Shown here piece by piece: positions 7,833-15,590 of a stretch of DNA of 56,246 bases. The position numbers were made by a program, and so were the translations under genes. This DNA comes from Desulfurellaceae bacterium (GTDB taxonomy: Bacteria > Campylobacterota_A > Desulfurellia > Desulfurellales > Hippeaceae). How positions within the stretch are numbered: position 1 is the stretch's first letter; each line of letters begins with the position of its first letter. The DNA lies in NCBI GenBank assembly GCA_015490005.1, contig WFYS01000121.1:1-56246 (forward strand), given 5' to 3'. The notes below the pieces were generated by a model that worked only from the letters and a program-made list of their open reading frames with translations, searched no databases and was not told where the DNA came from.

Positions 7833-9719
7833 ATGAGATATCCTAAAAATTATGACATTATTGTAATCGGCGGTGGACATGCAGGCATAGAAGCATCACT
7901 GATTAACGCAAGATTAGGTCTAAGCACGCTGCTTCTAACAATATCGTTAGACTCAATAGGTCAAATGAGTTGCAATCCAGCCATAGGTGGATTGGCAAAA
8001 GGACACCTTGTAAAAGAGGTTGATATATTAGGCGGTGAGATGGCCAGGAATATAGACCAAACAGGGTTACAATTTAAAATTCTTAACAGAAGTAAAGGAC
8101 CTGCCGTTTGGTCATCAAGAGCACAAGCAGACATGACAGCATATAGGTTAAGGATGAAATACACTTTAGAAAATCAAAAAAATTTAGACACAAAACAGGA
8201 AATGGTTGACGAAATATTAACAGAAGAAAACAGAATAGTAGGTGTCAAAACAAACCTGGGAAACGAGTATTTTTCAAAAGCAGTAGTGATAACAACAGGC
8301 ACATTTATGAAAGGCAAAATATTTATTGGATTAAATACATACTCGGCAGGCAGGGCCTGGGAGCCGCCGTCAGAAAGGCTATCAGATAGCCTTAAAAGTT
8401 TAGGATTAAAAATAGCGAGGTTAAAAACAGGAACAACGCCTAGGTTGGATGCAAGAACAATAGATTTTGACTCCCTAATGCTGCAACCAGGCGATGATGA
8501 TCCAATACCGTTCTCCTTCAGAACAAAAGAACTTAGAAGGCCAAATATGCCTTGCTATCTTACCTACACAAACGAGAAAACTCACGAAATAATACTTAAA
8601 AACCTAGACCAGTCACCCCTTTATAGTGGAATAGTAGAATCTATGGGGCCAAGATACTGCCCATCCATAGAGGATAAGGTTGTAAAATTCTTCGAAAAAA
8701 CACAACATCAAATATTCTTAGAGCCGGAAGACGAAAAATCCACGGAGATTTATGCAGATGGTCTACATACATCTATGAGCTACGAGGTTCAATTGAATTT
8801 CCTAAGAAGTATCAAGGGGCTAGAGAAAGTAGAAATAATGAGACCAGGCTATGCTATAGAATACGATTTTGTTGACCCAACTCAACTTAAGCATACTTTA
8901 GAGACAAAGAAAATCAAAGGTCTATTCTTAGCCGGACAAATCAACGGAACGAGTGGTTACGAAGAGGCAGCGGCCCAAGGAATAGTAGCTGGAATAAATG
9001 CAGCTTTCTATTTACTTAAAAAAGAGCCATTCGTATTGAGAAGAGATGATGCGTACACTGGGGTTCTCATAGACGATTTAGTGACAAAAGGAACCAAAGA
9101 ACCGTACAGAATGTTCACTTCAAGAGCAGAGTATAGATTAATTTTGAGAGAAGACAACACCCACCTACGTCTAGCAGAGAAATCATTTAAAGCAGGGCTT
9201 CTAAACAAAGATGAATATGAAATGATACAAGAACAAAAAATAAAAATTGAGGAAACAATAAAAAGCCTAAAAAAAACATTCATTTTCCCAAACGAACAAA
9301 CCAATAAAAAACTTAAAGAGCTGGGAAGTGAAATAATCAAAACAAAAACCGATTTAGCAAAACTTTTGAGAAGAACAGAGATGAACTACGACAAATTAAG
9401 AGAGATTGTTCCTGATTTAGAGGAATTGGATAAATTTATAAAGCAAGAGATTGAAATAGATATAAAATATGAAGGCTACCTAAACTTGCAAAAACAACAA
9501 ATAGAAAAATTTAAAAAATATGAAAACATGAGAATTCCTGAAGATTTTGACTACACAAGAGTAGGTGGTTTATCAAACGAGGTTAGGGGAAAATTAATGG
9601 AAATTAGGCCTACATCTATAGGGCAGGCTATGAGAATATCTGGCGTCACTCCCGCAGCGGTTTCTATACTTATGGTATATTTAAAAAAATACGATGGGAA
9701 AACAGATAGCACTTCTTGA
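7833..9719 (+). CDS. mnmG: tRNA uridine-5-carboxymethylaminomethyl modification enzyme MnmG (GidA)
   Basis: FAD-binding partner of MnmE. From the ATG at 7833 (GGAG 6 bases upstream) the product is 628 residues beginning MRYPKNYDIIVIGGGHAG, with the dinucleotide motif at residues 13-18. An ATG at 7821 would add four residues but has no Shine-Dalgarno and abuts parS. Other family marks are SCNPAIGGLAKGHLVKEVD, the AGQINGTSGYEEAAAQG motif and the C-terminal ISGVTPAAVSILMVYLKK. The length is typical. Its 3' end overlaps rsmG by 26 bases. Confidence 0.98.
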   Translation: MRYPKNYDIIVIGGGHAGIEASLINARLGLSTLLLTISLDSIGQMSCNPAIGGLAKGHLVKEVDILGGEMARNIDQTGLQFKILNRSKGPAVWSSRAQADMTAYRLRMKYTLENQKNLDTKQEMVDEILTEENRIVGVKTNLGNEYFSKAVVITTGTFMKGKIFIGLNTYSAGRAWEPPSERLSDSLKSLGLKIARLKTGTTPRLDARTIDFDSLMLQPGDDDPIPFSFRTKELRRPNMPCYLTYTNEKTHEIILKNLDQSPLYSGIVESMGPRYCPSIEDKVVKFFEKTQHQIFLEPEDEKSTEIYADGLHTSMSYEVQLNFLRSIKGLEKVEIMRPGYAIEYDFVDPTQLKHTLETKKIKGLFLAGQINGTSGYEEAAAQGIVAGINAAFYLLKKEPFVLRRDDAYTGVLIDDLVTKGTKEPYRMFTSRAEYRLILREDNTHLRLAEKSFKAGLLNKDEYEMIQEQKIKIEETIKSLKKTFIFPNEQTNKKLKELGSEIIKTKTDLAKLLRRTEMNYDKLREIVPDLEELDKFIKQEIEIDIKYEGYLNLQKQQIEKFKKYENMRIPEDFDYTRVGGLSNEVRGKLMEIRPTSIGQAMRISGVTPAAVSILMVYLKKYDGKTDSTS

Positions 9720-10281
9720 AAAAGCATTCAAGGAATTGGACATACCCAAAAAAAATTTAGAGCATTTCTGCTTATATTTAGAAATGCTGTCTGAATGGAA
9801 TATGCACATAGCCTTGATATCTAAAAAAGAAAAAAATGTTGTAAGCAACTTACTCGCGCCATCGCTACTATTTTTTAAATTTTTTAAAGGAAATAACATA
9901 TCAGTCGTAGATATAGGTTCTGGGGCTGGTTTTCCTGCAATAGCAATAAAGATATACGAACCGACTCTCAAGACTACAATGATAGAAGCAAACTCTAAGA
10001 AGTGCGCATTTTTAACCTACGCATGCGCTAAACTGAACTTGCATTGCAACATCATTAACAAAAGAATAGAAGCTATGGATGAAATAATAAAATGCGATAT
10101 AATTACCGCCCGTGCTCTAAAAATTTCAACGCTTCTAAACAAAATTAAAAGAAGAATAAGCGGCGGCTATCTTTTGTATCTAACATCCAAAGACAACCAC
10201 CTCACTATTCCCCCAGAAAAAGAGCTCGTATTAAACAATCACTGCGCGAAACTATATCAACTTAAAGAACTGGTGGACTAA
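9694..10281 (+). CDS. rsmG: 16S rRNA (guanine527-N7)-methyltransferase RsmG (GidB)
   Basis: A 195-residue class I SAM methyltransferase. The N-terminal helix LYLEMLSEWNMHIALIS, the SAM motif VDIGSGAGFPAIAI (about 70-83) and the DIITARAL motif (about 133-140) are those of RsmG, which methylates G527 of 16S rRNA. It is the last gene of the rpmH-mnmG-rsmG run. Its 3' end overlaps the convergent HTH-cupin gene by 20 bases with no terminator between them. Confidence 0.95.
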   Translation: MGKQIALLEKAFKELDIPKKNLEHFCLYLEMLSEWNMHIALISKKEKNVVSNLLAPSLLFFKFFKGNNISVVDIGSGAGFPAIAIKIYEPTLKTTMIEANSKKCAFLTYACAKLNLHCNIINKRIEAMDEIIKCDIITARALKISTLLNKIKRRISGGYLLYLTSKDNHLTIPPEKELVLNNHCAKLYQLKELVD

Positions 10282-10804
10282 CGATCCAAATTGCCTCAAC
10301 ATCTACATCACCTACATTCTTGTAAGAGTGGGGTTGTGAAGATGTGAAATAGAAGCTATCCCCTGGTCCTAAAATCTTAACCTGTTCCCCTACTCTCAAT
10401 TCCAATTTTCCCTTTAGTATATATCCAAATTCCTCACCAACATGCCTATGCTCTCCGTTAGAATCGCATCCTACAGGCACAACCTTATATAACGGTTCCA
10501 TGGCCTTATTTGAGATTTTACCTACCAATAACTCCGCATAAATATGACTGCCCGGGTAAATAATTTGAGTTCTCTCTTCCTTTGTTAAAAAAATCTTGTC
10601 ACTCGCAGGCTCATCACTCAAAAGGTCTCTAACTTGAACATCCAACGCCTGAGCTATTTTTTTCAACACACTAATTGATGGAACTGCTTTTCCTGTCTCA
10701 ATTTGAGAAATATAGGCATCAGTACAGCCAACCTTTTCGGCTAATGCTTTCAACGTAAGCCCAAGCTTCTTTCTGTGAGATTTAATTTTTTCAGACATCT
10801 TCAT
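10262..10804 (-). CDS. XRE-family transcriptional regulator with C-terminal cupin domain
   Basis: The start chosen is the ATG at 10804, 9 bases after AAGGAGG, giving 180 residues (MKMSEKIKSHRKKLGLTLKA). Residues about 5-60 form an XRE helix-turn-helix (LAEKVGCTDAYISQIETGKA), and residues about 105-175 a cupin_2 beta barrel with the metal-type pattern GEHRHVGEEFGYILKGKLEL and HSYKN. Proteins of this build repress genes in response to a small ligand bound by the cupin. The ligand and targets are unknown. It has its own promoter and no same-strand partner nearby. It converges on rsmG with a 20-base overlap. Confidence 0.9.
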   Translation of the reverse strand: MKMSEKIKSHRKKLGLTLKALAEKVGCTDAYISQIETGKAVPSISVLKKIAQALDVQVRDLLSDEPASDKIFLTKEERTQIIYPGSHIYAELLVGKISNKAMEPLYKVVPVGCDSNGEHRHVGEEFGYILKGKLELRVGEQVKILGPGDSFYFTSSQPHSYKNVGDVDVEAIWIVSPPVL

Positions 10805-10849
10805 CTCACCAAACCTCCTTTTAAGATTAATTAAATAAAAGTACGCATA

Positions 10850-10878
10850 AGAATAAAAAAACAAACATTATTTGTCAA
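10850..10878 (-). promoter_or_regulatory. Sigma70-type promoter for the HTH-cupin gene
   Basis: Read on the minus strand, a perfect -35 TTGACA (10878-10873) and -10 TATTCT (10855-10850) have 17-base spacing. Transcription would start near 10843, about 40 bases before the ATG. Autoregulation is possible, but no clear operator was identified. Confidence 0.65.
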
Positions 10879-10961
10879 GTCTCTCTAACCATATCTTAAG
10901 TAAATTAACTTGAATAACATAATATGTTTGTGAACAAAAAAATTCAACAATAGATAATAAA

Positions 10962-11726
10962 CTAAAACCTAGACCTGCCGCGTGTAGAAATCAAGTAAAA
11001 ATCTATATAATCCGTATTTTTCCTAACTATAGCCCTAGGAATCTTGAATGCGGAGTGAATAGCTGGTTGATAGATCTTCTGTCCAATAATATAAGCCCTC
11101 TTAATTCCTAAATCAGAAATCAATCCTAATATTTCATCGTTGTATCCACCAAATGGGTAGGCGAAATCCTCTACATCACTCTGATATTGAGAAAGTATAT
11201 CTAATGATTGCAATATCTCTTTTTTCATTTCTGCTAATGTCAATTTTTGAAGATTAACATGCCTATTTGAGTGACTACCCAAAAACATCCCCAAATTTAC
11301 CAAACTTTTTAGGTCTTCTGAAGTAAGCATATCAACTCCATCCAAAATCTTGCCTATATGTGCAGTTGATATAAAGAAAATACCTCTATAACCATATCTA
11401 TTCAAAATTTCAGCCGCATGCAAATTATCTTTATAACCATCGTCAAACGTAAACACCACATAGCGATTTTTTAAGTACAGCTTTTTTTCAACAATTTCTT
11501 CTATATTACCAGGATGGGCAGAAAAATACTTTTTCCTTTTCAGATATGCTACCTGCTTTTCAAAGGTCTCCTTGGATATAGAAAATTTATCTAAATCTGT
11601 TCCTACAGGTTTATCATCAATCCTGTGGTACAATAGAACAAGAATCCCCTTTTTAGGTATGCGGAAGAAATTGTAGCGCAACAAAAATGCAATGACGAGA
11701 AAAAACAGTAAAACAATTGCTAGCAT
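10962..11726 (-). CDS. Membrane-anchored polysaccharide deacetylase (CE4) family protein
   Basis: A 254-residue protein with an N-terminal hydrophobic anchor (residues 2-16) and the CE4 motifs VLLYHRIDD (about 30), TFDDGYKDN (about 93) and the histidines of GSHSNRHVNL (about 150), followed by FAYPFGGYN. The Asp-His-His metal triad is intact. The ATG overlaps the glycosyltransferase stop codon by one base (TAATG), so it is co-translated with that gene; the pair probably acts on the same surface polysaccharide. It is the last gene of the tldD-to-deacetylase run. Confidence 0.85.
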   Translation of the reverse strand: MLAIVLLFFLVIAFLLRYNFFRIPKKGILVLLYHRIDDKPVGTDLDKFSISKETFEKQVAYLKRKKYFSAHPGNIEEIVEKKLYLKNRYVVFTFDDGYKDNLHAAEILNRYGYRGIFFISTAHIGKILDGVDMLTSEDLKSLVNLGMFLGSHSNRHVNLQKLTLAEMKKEILQSLDILSQYQSDVEDFAYPFGGYNDEILGLISDLGIKRAYIIGQKIYQPAIHSAFKIPRAIVRKNTDYIDFYLISTRGRSRF

Positions 11727-12451
11727 TATAATTCTAACATCTTAGCATATTTCACAAACACATAGTAACTCGAAAGTAGAGCGTATACGCAACCGGGGTA
11801 ACCGTCCAAAAAAGCACCTTTTAGAATAAAACGCTCAAAAAACTCTAATCCAAATCTTAAAAAGGGATAAAACTTGGAAGCCTTTTTCCCTTGCATTAAC
11901 CTACTTTTTGCTGCAAGTGTTGTGTATCTGTTAAATTTTTCAAAATAATCGACCAAATCATCATAGCTGTAGTGATAAACAGTATTTTTTAGTTTAAAAG
12001 CTTTGGTTTTTATGCCTTCATGTACATTATCTTCGTTAAACCAATAGAGCCCCTTTCTAAAAAGGCGAACATGATAATCAGGATAAGTTCCCCCAAATTT
12101 AAGTGGCTTTCCCATAAACACTAATTGAAAGTTCAGAGCGTAAGCATCGAATCTAGGTTTTTTCAACTCTTTAACAATCTCATTCCTCAAAGCATCGGAG
12201 ACAACCTCGTCGGCATCCAAGCTTAAAACCCAATCTGTTGACAATTTATCGATAGCAAAATTCTTTTGCCTCCCATATCCCAGCCAATCGTGGGTATAAA
12301 CTTTGTCTGTATAACGCTTCGCAACATCTAATGTTCTATCCTTGCTACCAGAATCAACAATAACAATTTCATCACAAAAGCTAACGCTTTTTAGTGTCCT
12401 TTCTATGCTCTTTTCTTCATTATACGTTATGATTGCGCAGCCTAAAGACAT
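11726..12451 (-). CDS. Family 2 glycosyltransferase (WaaE/KdtX-like, LPS core)
   Basis: A 241-residue GT2 enzyme. The nucleotide-sugar domain starts AIITYNEEKSIERTLKSV and includes IVIVDSGSKDRT and the catalytic DxD-type LSLDADE (about 75-81). The RLFRKGLYWF and VHEG motifs and the total length match the WaaE/KdtX group of lipopolysaccharide core beta-glycosyltransferases. The acceptor is unknown. It starts at a TAATG overlap with the SufT-like gene and is coupled to the deacetylase downstream. Confidence 0.8.
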   Translation of the reverse strand: MSLGCAIITYNEEKSIERTLKSVSFCDEIVIVDSGSKDRTLDVAKRYTDKVYTHDWLGYGRQKNFAIDKLSTDWVLSLDADEVVSDALRNEIVKELKKPRFDAYALNFQLVFMGKPLKFGGTYPDYHVRLFRKGLYWFNEDNVHEGIKTKAFKLKNTVYHYSYDDLVDYFEKFNRYTTLAAKSRLMQGKKASKFYPFLRFGLEFFERFILKGAFLDGYPGCVYALLSSYYVFVKYAKMLEL

Positions 12452-12765
12452 TACTCTCCGAGCAATCTTTTGCGGGCTTCTTCACTCATCATAGATGGAG
12501 TCCAAGGTGGATCATATACTATATCTACAATGACATCTTTCGCCCCAATTTCCTTAATCCTACTAACAATATCTTCTTGAATAGGTACCACCAAAGGACA
12601 TCCAGGGGTAGTTAGAGTCATCACAATTTTTACAACATTCTCGTCATCAACATCAATACCGTAGACAAAACCCAGGTTAACAACATCAAGCCCAATTTCA
12701 GCGTCAATAACATTATACAAAGCATCTACAACATCTTTTTTAGTGAGTTTCCTGCTCATACTCAC
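12451..12765 (-). CDS. MIP18/SufT-like (DUF59) iron-sulfur assembly protein
   Basis: A 104-residue DUF59 protein with the conserved NLGFVYGIDV and TTPGCPLVVPIQEDI (reactive Cys at about 51) and the C-terminal YDPPWTPSMMSEEARK typical of SufT/PaaD/MIP18 relatives. Such proteins help mature Fe-S clusters or deliver them to target proteins. It is embedded in a run of housekeeping genes: it overlaps the upstream hypothetical gene by 4 bases and the glycosyltransferase start by one. Confidence 0.8.
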   Translation of the reverse strand: MSMSRKLTKKDVVDALYNVIDAEIGLDVVNLGFVYGIDVDDENVVKIVMTLTTPGCPLVVPIQEDIVSRIKEIGAKDVIVDIVYDPPWTPSMMSEEARKRLLGE

Positions 12766-13136
12766 ACCGTCCCCTTTCTCTTGGGTTTAAATTTCAAGAC
12801 ATTCTTTAGTTCGTTCAATTGAACACCTTTATCAGGACTAACATCAATATTTTTGATTAGCTCAGAGTCCTCTTTTAAAAATTTTATCGTAACAATATTG
12901 TCAGTATTCATTATAATCAAACTATTTTTATAAACAGAATCTTCTTTATCCAAAGGTTCAAGCTCAATTTTGCCATTTACATCTTTACATTTGCACACAT
13001 TATCCAATCTTAAACCTAAATAAGCCTGTTCTTCTAAAAACAAAAACAAATCATCATCATCTTCATAAAAATTATCTATAGACCCAATGTAACTATCGCC
13101 ATTAGACATATCAATTCTTACCCATATTTTTGCCAT
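12762..13136 (-). CDS. Hypothetical protein between gatA and the SufT-like gene
   Basis: A 124-residue protein that I do not recognise. The first 70 residues look like a small beta-barrel (MAKIWVRIDMSNGDSYIGSI, then an acidic turn with DDDD, then LGLRLDNVCKCK), reminiscent of Sm-like or PilZ-size folds, but no diagnostic motif is present. A CKC pair sits near residue 50. The C-terminus is basic (KFKPKRKG). There is no signal peptide or membrane segment. It lies 8 bases after gatA and overlaps the next gene by 4 bases, so it is certainly translated within the operon. Its function is unknown. Confidence 0.75.
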   Translation of the reverse strand: MAKIWVRIDMSNGDSYIGSIDNFYEDDDDLFLFLEEQAYLGLRLDNVCKCKDVNGKIELEPLDKEDSVYKNSLIIMNTDNIVTIKFLKEDSELIKNIDVSPDKGVQLNELKNVLKFKPKRKGTV

Positions 13137-13144
13137 TTCTTACC

Positions 13145-14563
13145 TCAATCCAGGGGAAGTTTCCCCTTAAGGTTAAATTCTGTTTCAAATGCACTTGCCA
13201 CTTTAAATATAATATCCTCCCTAAAGGCATCGGCCATAATCTGTAAGCCTAAGGGTAACCCATTGACTGATAATCCATTTGGTATACTAATTGCAGGTAT
13301 ACCTGTCAAATTTGCCGGAATAGTAAATATGTCGGAAAGATACATCTGCAATGGATTATCGGCTTTTTCGCCAATTTTAAATGCCTCAGTAGGTGTGGTA
13401 GGCATAATAATGCAATCAAAATCCCTAAAAACACTATCAAAATCCTGTTTGATTAGGCTTCTCAATTTTTGTGCCTTTAAGTAGTAAGCATCGTAATATC
13501 CACTCGAAAGCACATAGGTGCCCAACATTATTCTCCTTTTTACCTCATCACCAAAACCTTCAGAGCGTGTCTTTATGTACATATCCTTTAAATCCTCATA
13601 CTCATCTGCTCTAAAGCCATATTTTGCACCATCATAACGCTCTAAATTACTCGATGCTTCGGCCGGCGCAATAATATAATAATCAGAAACGGCATATCTA
13701 GCATGTAGAAGTTCAATAGGTTTAACCTCGCAACCCAAGGATTCTAAAATTTTAACAGATTCATCCATTGCTTTTTGTACATCATTATCACAATCTTTTA
13801 AGGCTGCCTCATAAATTCCTATTCTCATACCATTAACGGACTGATTTAAATATTTAGTAAAATCTTCACAGCTAACATTCGCACTCGTTGAATCCATAAA
13901 GTCATGGCCGCAAATTGTACTCATAAGTATTGCAGCGTCTTTAACATCTCTTGTTATTGGACCTATCTGATCTAAACTTGAGGCAAAAGCAACAAGCCCA
14001 TATCTAGAAACCCTACCGTATGTGGGCTTTAGACCAACAACTCCACAAAGAGAGGCAGGCTGTCTAATAGAGCCTCCAGTGTCAGAACCCAAAGCTGCTA
14101 TTGCTTCACCTGATGCAACTGCAGCAGCTGAACCACCACTTGAGCCTCCGGGTACTCGTGTAATGTCCCACGGATTTTTTGTCACGCCATAAAACGATGT
14201 TTCAGTGGATGAACCCATCGCAAACTCATCCAAATTTGTCTTACCAATAAACGTTGCTCCATTTTCTCTTAATTTCTTAACTACAGTTGCATCAAAAACT
14301 GCTGTAAAATTGGACAAAATTTTTGAGGAACATGTAGTTGGCTTTCCATTTATATGCATATTGTCCTTTATTGCTACAGGCAACCCCTCAAAAATGCCAC
14401 CATTTTTATTTTCATCATATCTCTCAAAGACTGTAACATAGGCATTGATTTCGTCTTCCTTTCTATGAATCCTTTCAAGAACTGAATCATACACCTCTCT
14501 CTGTGTAGCTTCTCTATTTTTAACCAATTCCATCAAATCATAGAGTGTTTTTTTATAAAGCAT
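13145..14563 (-). CDS. gatA: Aspartyl/glutamyl-tRNA amidotransferase subunit A
   Basis: A 472-residue amidase with the amidase signature: catalytic Lys in AIKDNMHINGK (about 73), the GGSSGGSAAAVASGEA loop (about 145-160) carrying both serines, and ALGSDTGGSIRQPASLCGVVG. GatCAB transamidates misacylated Glu-tRNA(Gln) or Asp-tRNA(Asn), using ammonia released from glutamine by GatA. gatC lies 3 bases upstream on the same strand; gatB is not in the window. Confidence 0.97.
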   Translation of the reverse strand: MLYKKTLYDLMELVKNREATQREVYDSVLERIHRKEDEINAYVTVFERYDENKNGGIFEGLPVAIKDNMHINGKPTTCSSKILSNFTAVFDATVVKKLRENGATFIGKTNLDEFAMGSSTETSFYGVTKNPWDITRVPGGSSGGSAAAVASGEAIAALGSDTGGSIRQPASLCGVVGLKPTYGRVSRYGLVAFASSLDQIGPITRDVKDAAILMSTICGHDFMDSTSANVSCEDFTKYLNQSVNGMRIGIYEAALKDCDNDVQKAMDESVKILESLGCEVKPIELLHARYAVSDYYIIAPAEASSNLERYDGAKYGFRADEYEDLKDMYIKTRSEGFGDEVKRRIMLGTYVLSSGYYDAYYLKAQKLRSLIKQDFDSVFRDFDCIIMPTTPTEAFKIGEKADNPLQMYLSDIFTIPANLTGIPAISIPNGLSVNGLPLGLQIMADAFREDIIFKVASAFETEFNLKGKLPLD

Positions 14564-14566
14564 CTC

Positions 14567-14854
14567 CTACCTCTCAATAACCTTTGGCACTTTAAACGAT
14601 TCACCGTCTGTTTCGGGCGCATTTTTTAATATCAAATCCCTATTCATTGAAGGTTTAACCTCGTCTTCTCTAAAAACATTTTGAAGCTCCGTTATATGAA
14701 AAGCTGCTTCACAATCAGAAAGGTCTAACTCGTTAATCTGCTTCATGTAATTCAAAATTTCATTAAACTGAGACGCAAATTTATCTATTTGATTCTCTTC
14801 CAATTCAAGCATGGCCAACTTAGCAATTCTTTTAACCTCTTCTTTATCAACCAT
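14567..14854 (-). CDS. gatC: Aspartyl/glutamyl-tRNA amidotransferase subunit C
   Basis: From the ATG at 14854 (AAGGAG 6 bases upstream) the product is 95 residues, the usual length: MVDKEEVKRIAKLAMLELEE, then the FNEILNYMKQINELD helix, and the C-terminal FKVPKVIER. An upstream in-frame TTG would add seven residues that include the Shine-Dalgarno itself, so it is rejected. GatC stabilises the GatA-GatB complex. It lies directly upstream of gatA. Confidence 0.95.
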   Translation of the reverse strand: MVDKEEVKRIAKLAMLELEENQIDKFASQFNEILNYMKQINELDLSDCEAAFHITELQNVFREDEVKPSMNRDLILKNAPETDGESFKVPKVIER

Positions 14855-14864
14855 ATCTATCTCC

Positions 14865-15590
14865 TTAATAGCCAACTTTTCTCAAAAACAATCCCTCAGA
14901 AGGTGCCTTAAACGATTTAACATTTCTAACATTGAAAATTATATTACCGCTTTCATCTTTTTGCAAGCGCATAAGGGAATAAGCAATTGCCAATCCCACC
15001 ATATTGCGTACCATACCCCTTAAAAAACCATTAGCCCTTACATGAAAAATCACAAAATCCCTAAAACGTTTGACTCTAAAAAAATATACCTCTCGAACGC
15101 ATTTTTTATCCTTAGATTCATTGGAGAATAAAAGAAAATCCCTTTTACCGACAAACCCACCTACAAATTCTCTAAGCTTTTCTATATCGAGCTTCAAAGG
15201 CACATGCCATACGTAGTTATTCAAAAACGGTGGCAAAACACTGCTATTAAAGACAAAATACACATACTCTCTGAACTTCGCAGAATATCTGCTATTAAAA
15301 TTATCACCAGCTTCAAACACTTTCAAAATTCTTACATCCTTAGGTAAGATTGAATTTAAACCTTTAAGAAGTGCATCTAGATGTATTGGAAAAGGGGGTG
15401 AGAAGTCGATAACTTGACCAAAGGCATGTACTCCTGAATCTGTTCTACCAGCATAATTTATTTTTATAGACGTTTTAAATATCTTGGACAGTGCTTTTTC
15501 TAAAACTTTTTGGATGGTTAAACAGTTAGGTTGAATCTGAAAACCACAGTAGTTTGTTCCATCATACGATACAAGTGCAGCATACCTTAT
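14865..15590 (-). CDS. truA: tRNA pseudouridine38-40 synthase TruA, with predicted ATA start codon
   Basis: The frame encodes a complete 241-residue TruA: the N-terminal RYAALVSYDGTNYCGFQIQP, the catalytic aspartate in YAGRTDSGVHAFGQV (about residue 52), and the C-terminal VRANGFLRGMVRNMVGLAIA. It has no ATG, GTG or TTG at its beginning; the first is a TTG at 15326, well past the catalytic Asp. A TAG lies four codons before the conserved N-terminus, and the only plausible start between them is ATA at 15590. That codon overlaps the tldD TAA and sits exactly 9 bases after GGAGG (15604-15600). Gene identity is certain; the AUA start is inferred. TruA isomerises uridines 38-40 in tRNA anticodon arms. 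Confidence 0.9.
   Translation of the reverse strand: MRYAALVSYDGTNYCGFQIQPNCLTIQKVLEKALSKIFKTSIKINYAGRTDSGVHAFGQVIDFSPPFPIHLDALLKGLNSILPKDVRILKVFEAGDNFNSRYSAKFREYVYFVFNSSVLPPFLNNYVWHVPLKLDIEKLREFVGGFVGKRDFLLFSNESKDKKCVREVYFFRVKRFRDFVIFHVRANGFLRGMVRNMVGLAIAYSLMRLQKDESGNIIFNVRNVKSFKAPSEGLFLRKVGY

Noticed and set aside
10879-10961. Imperfect inverted repeat AAGTAAATTAACTT upstream of the HTH-cupin promoter
   Set aside because: AT-rich, short and imperfect; cannot be distinguished from background without a second site.
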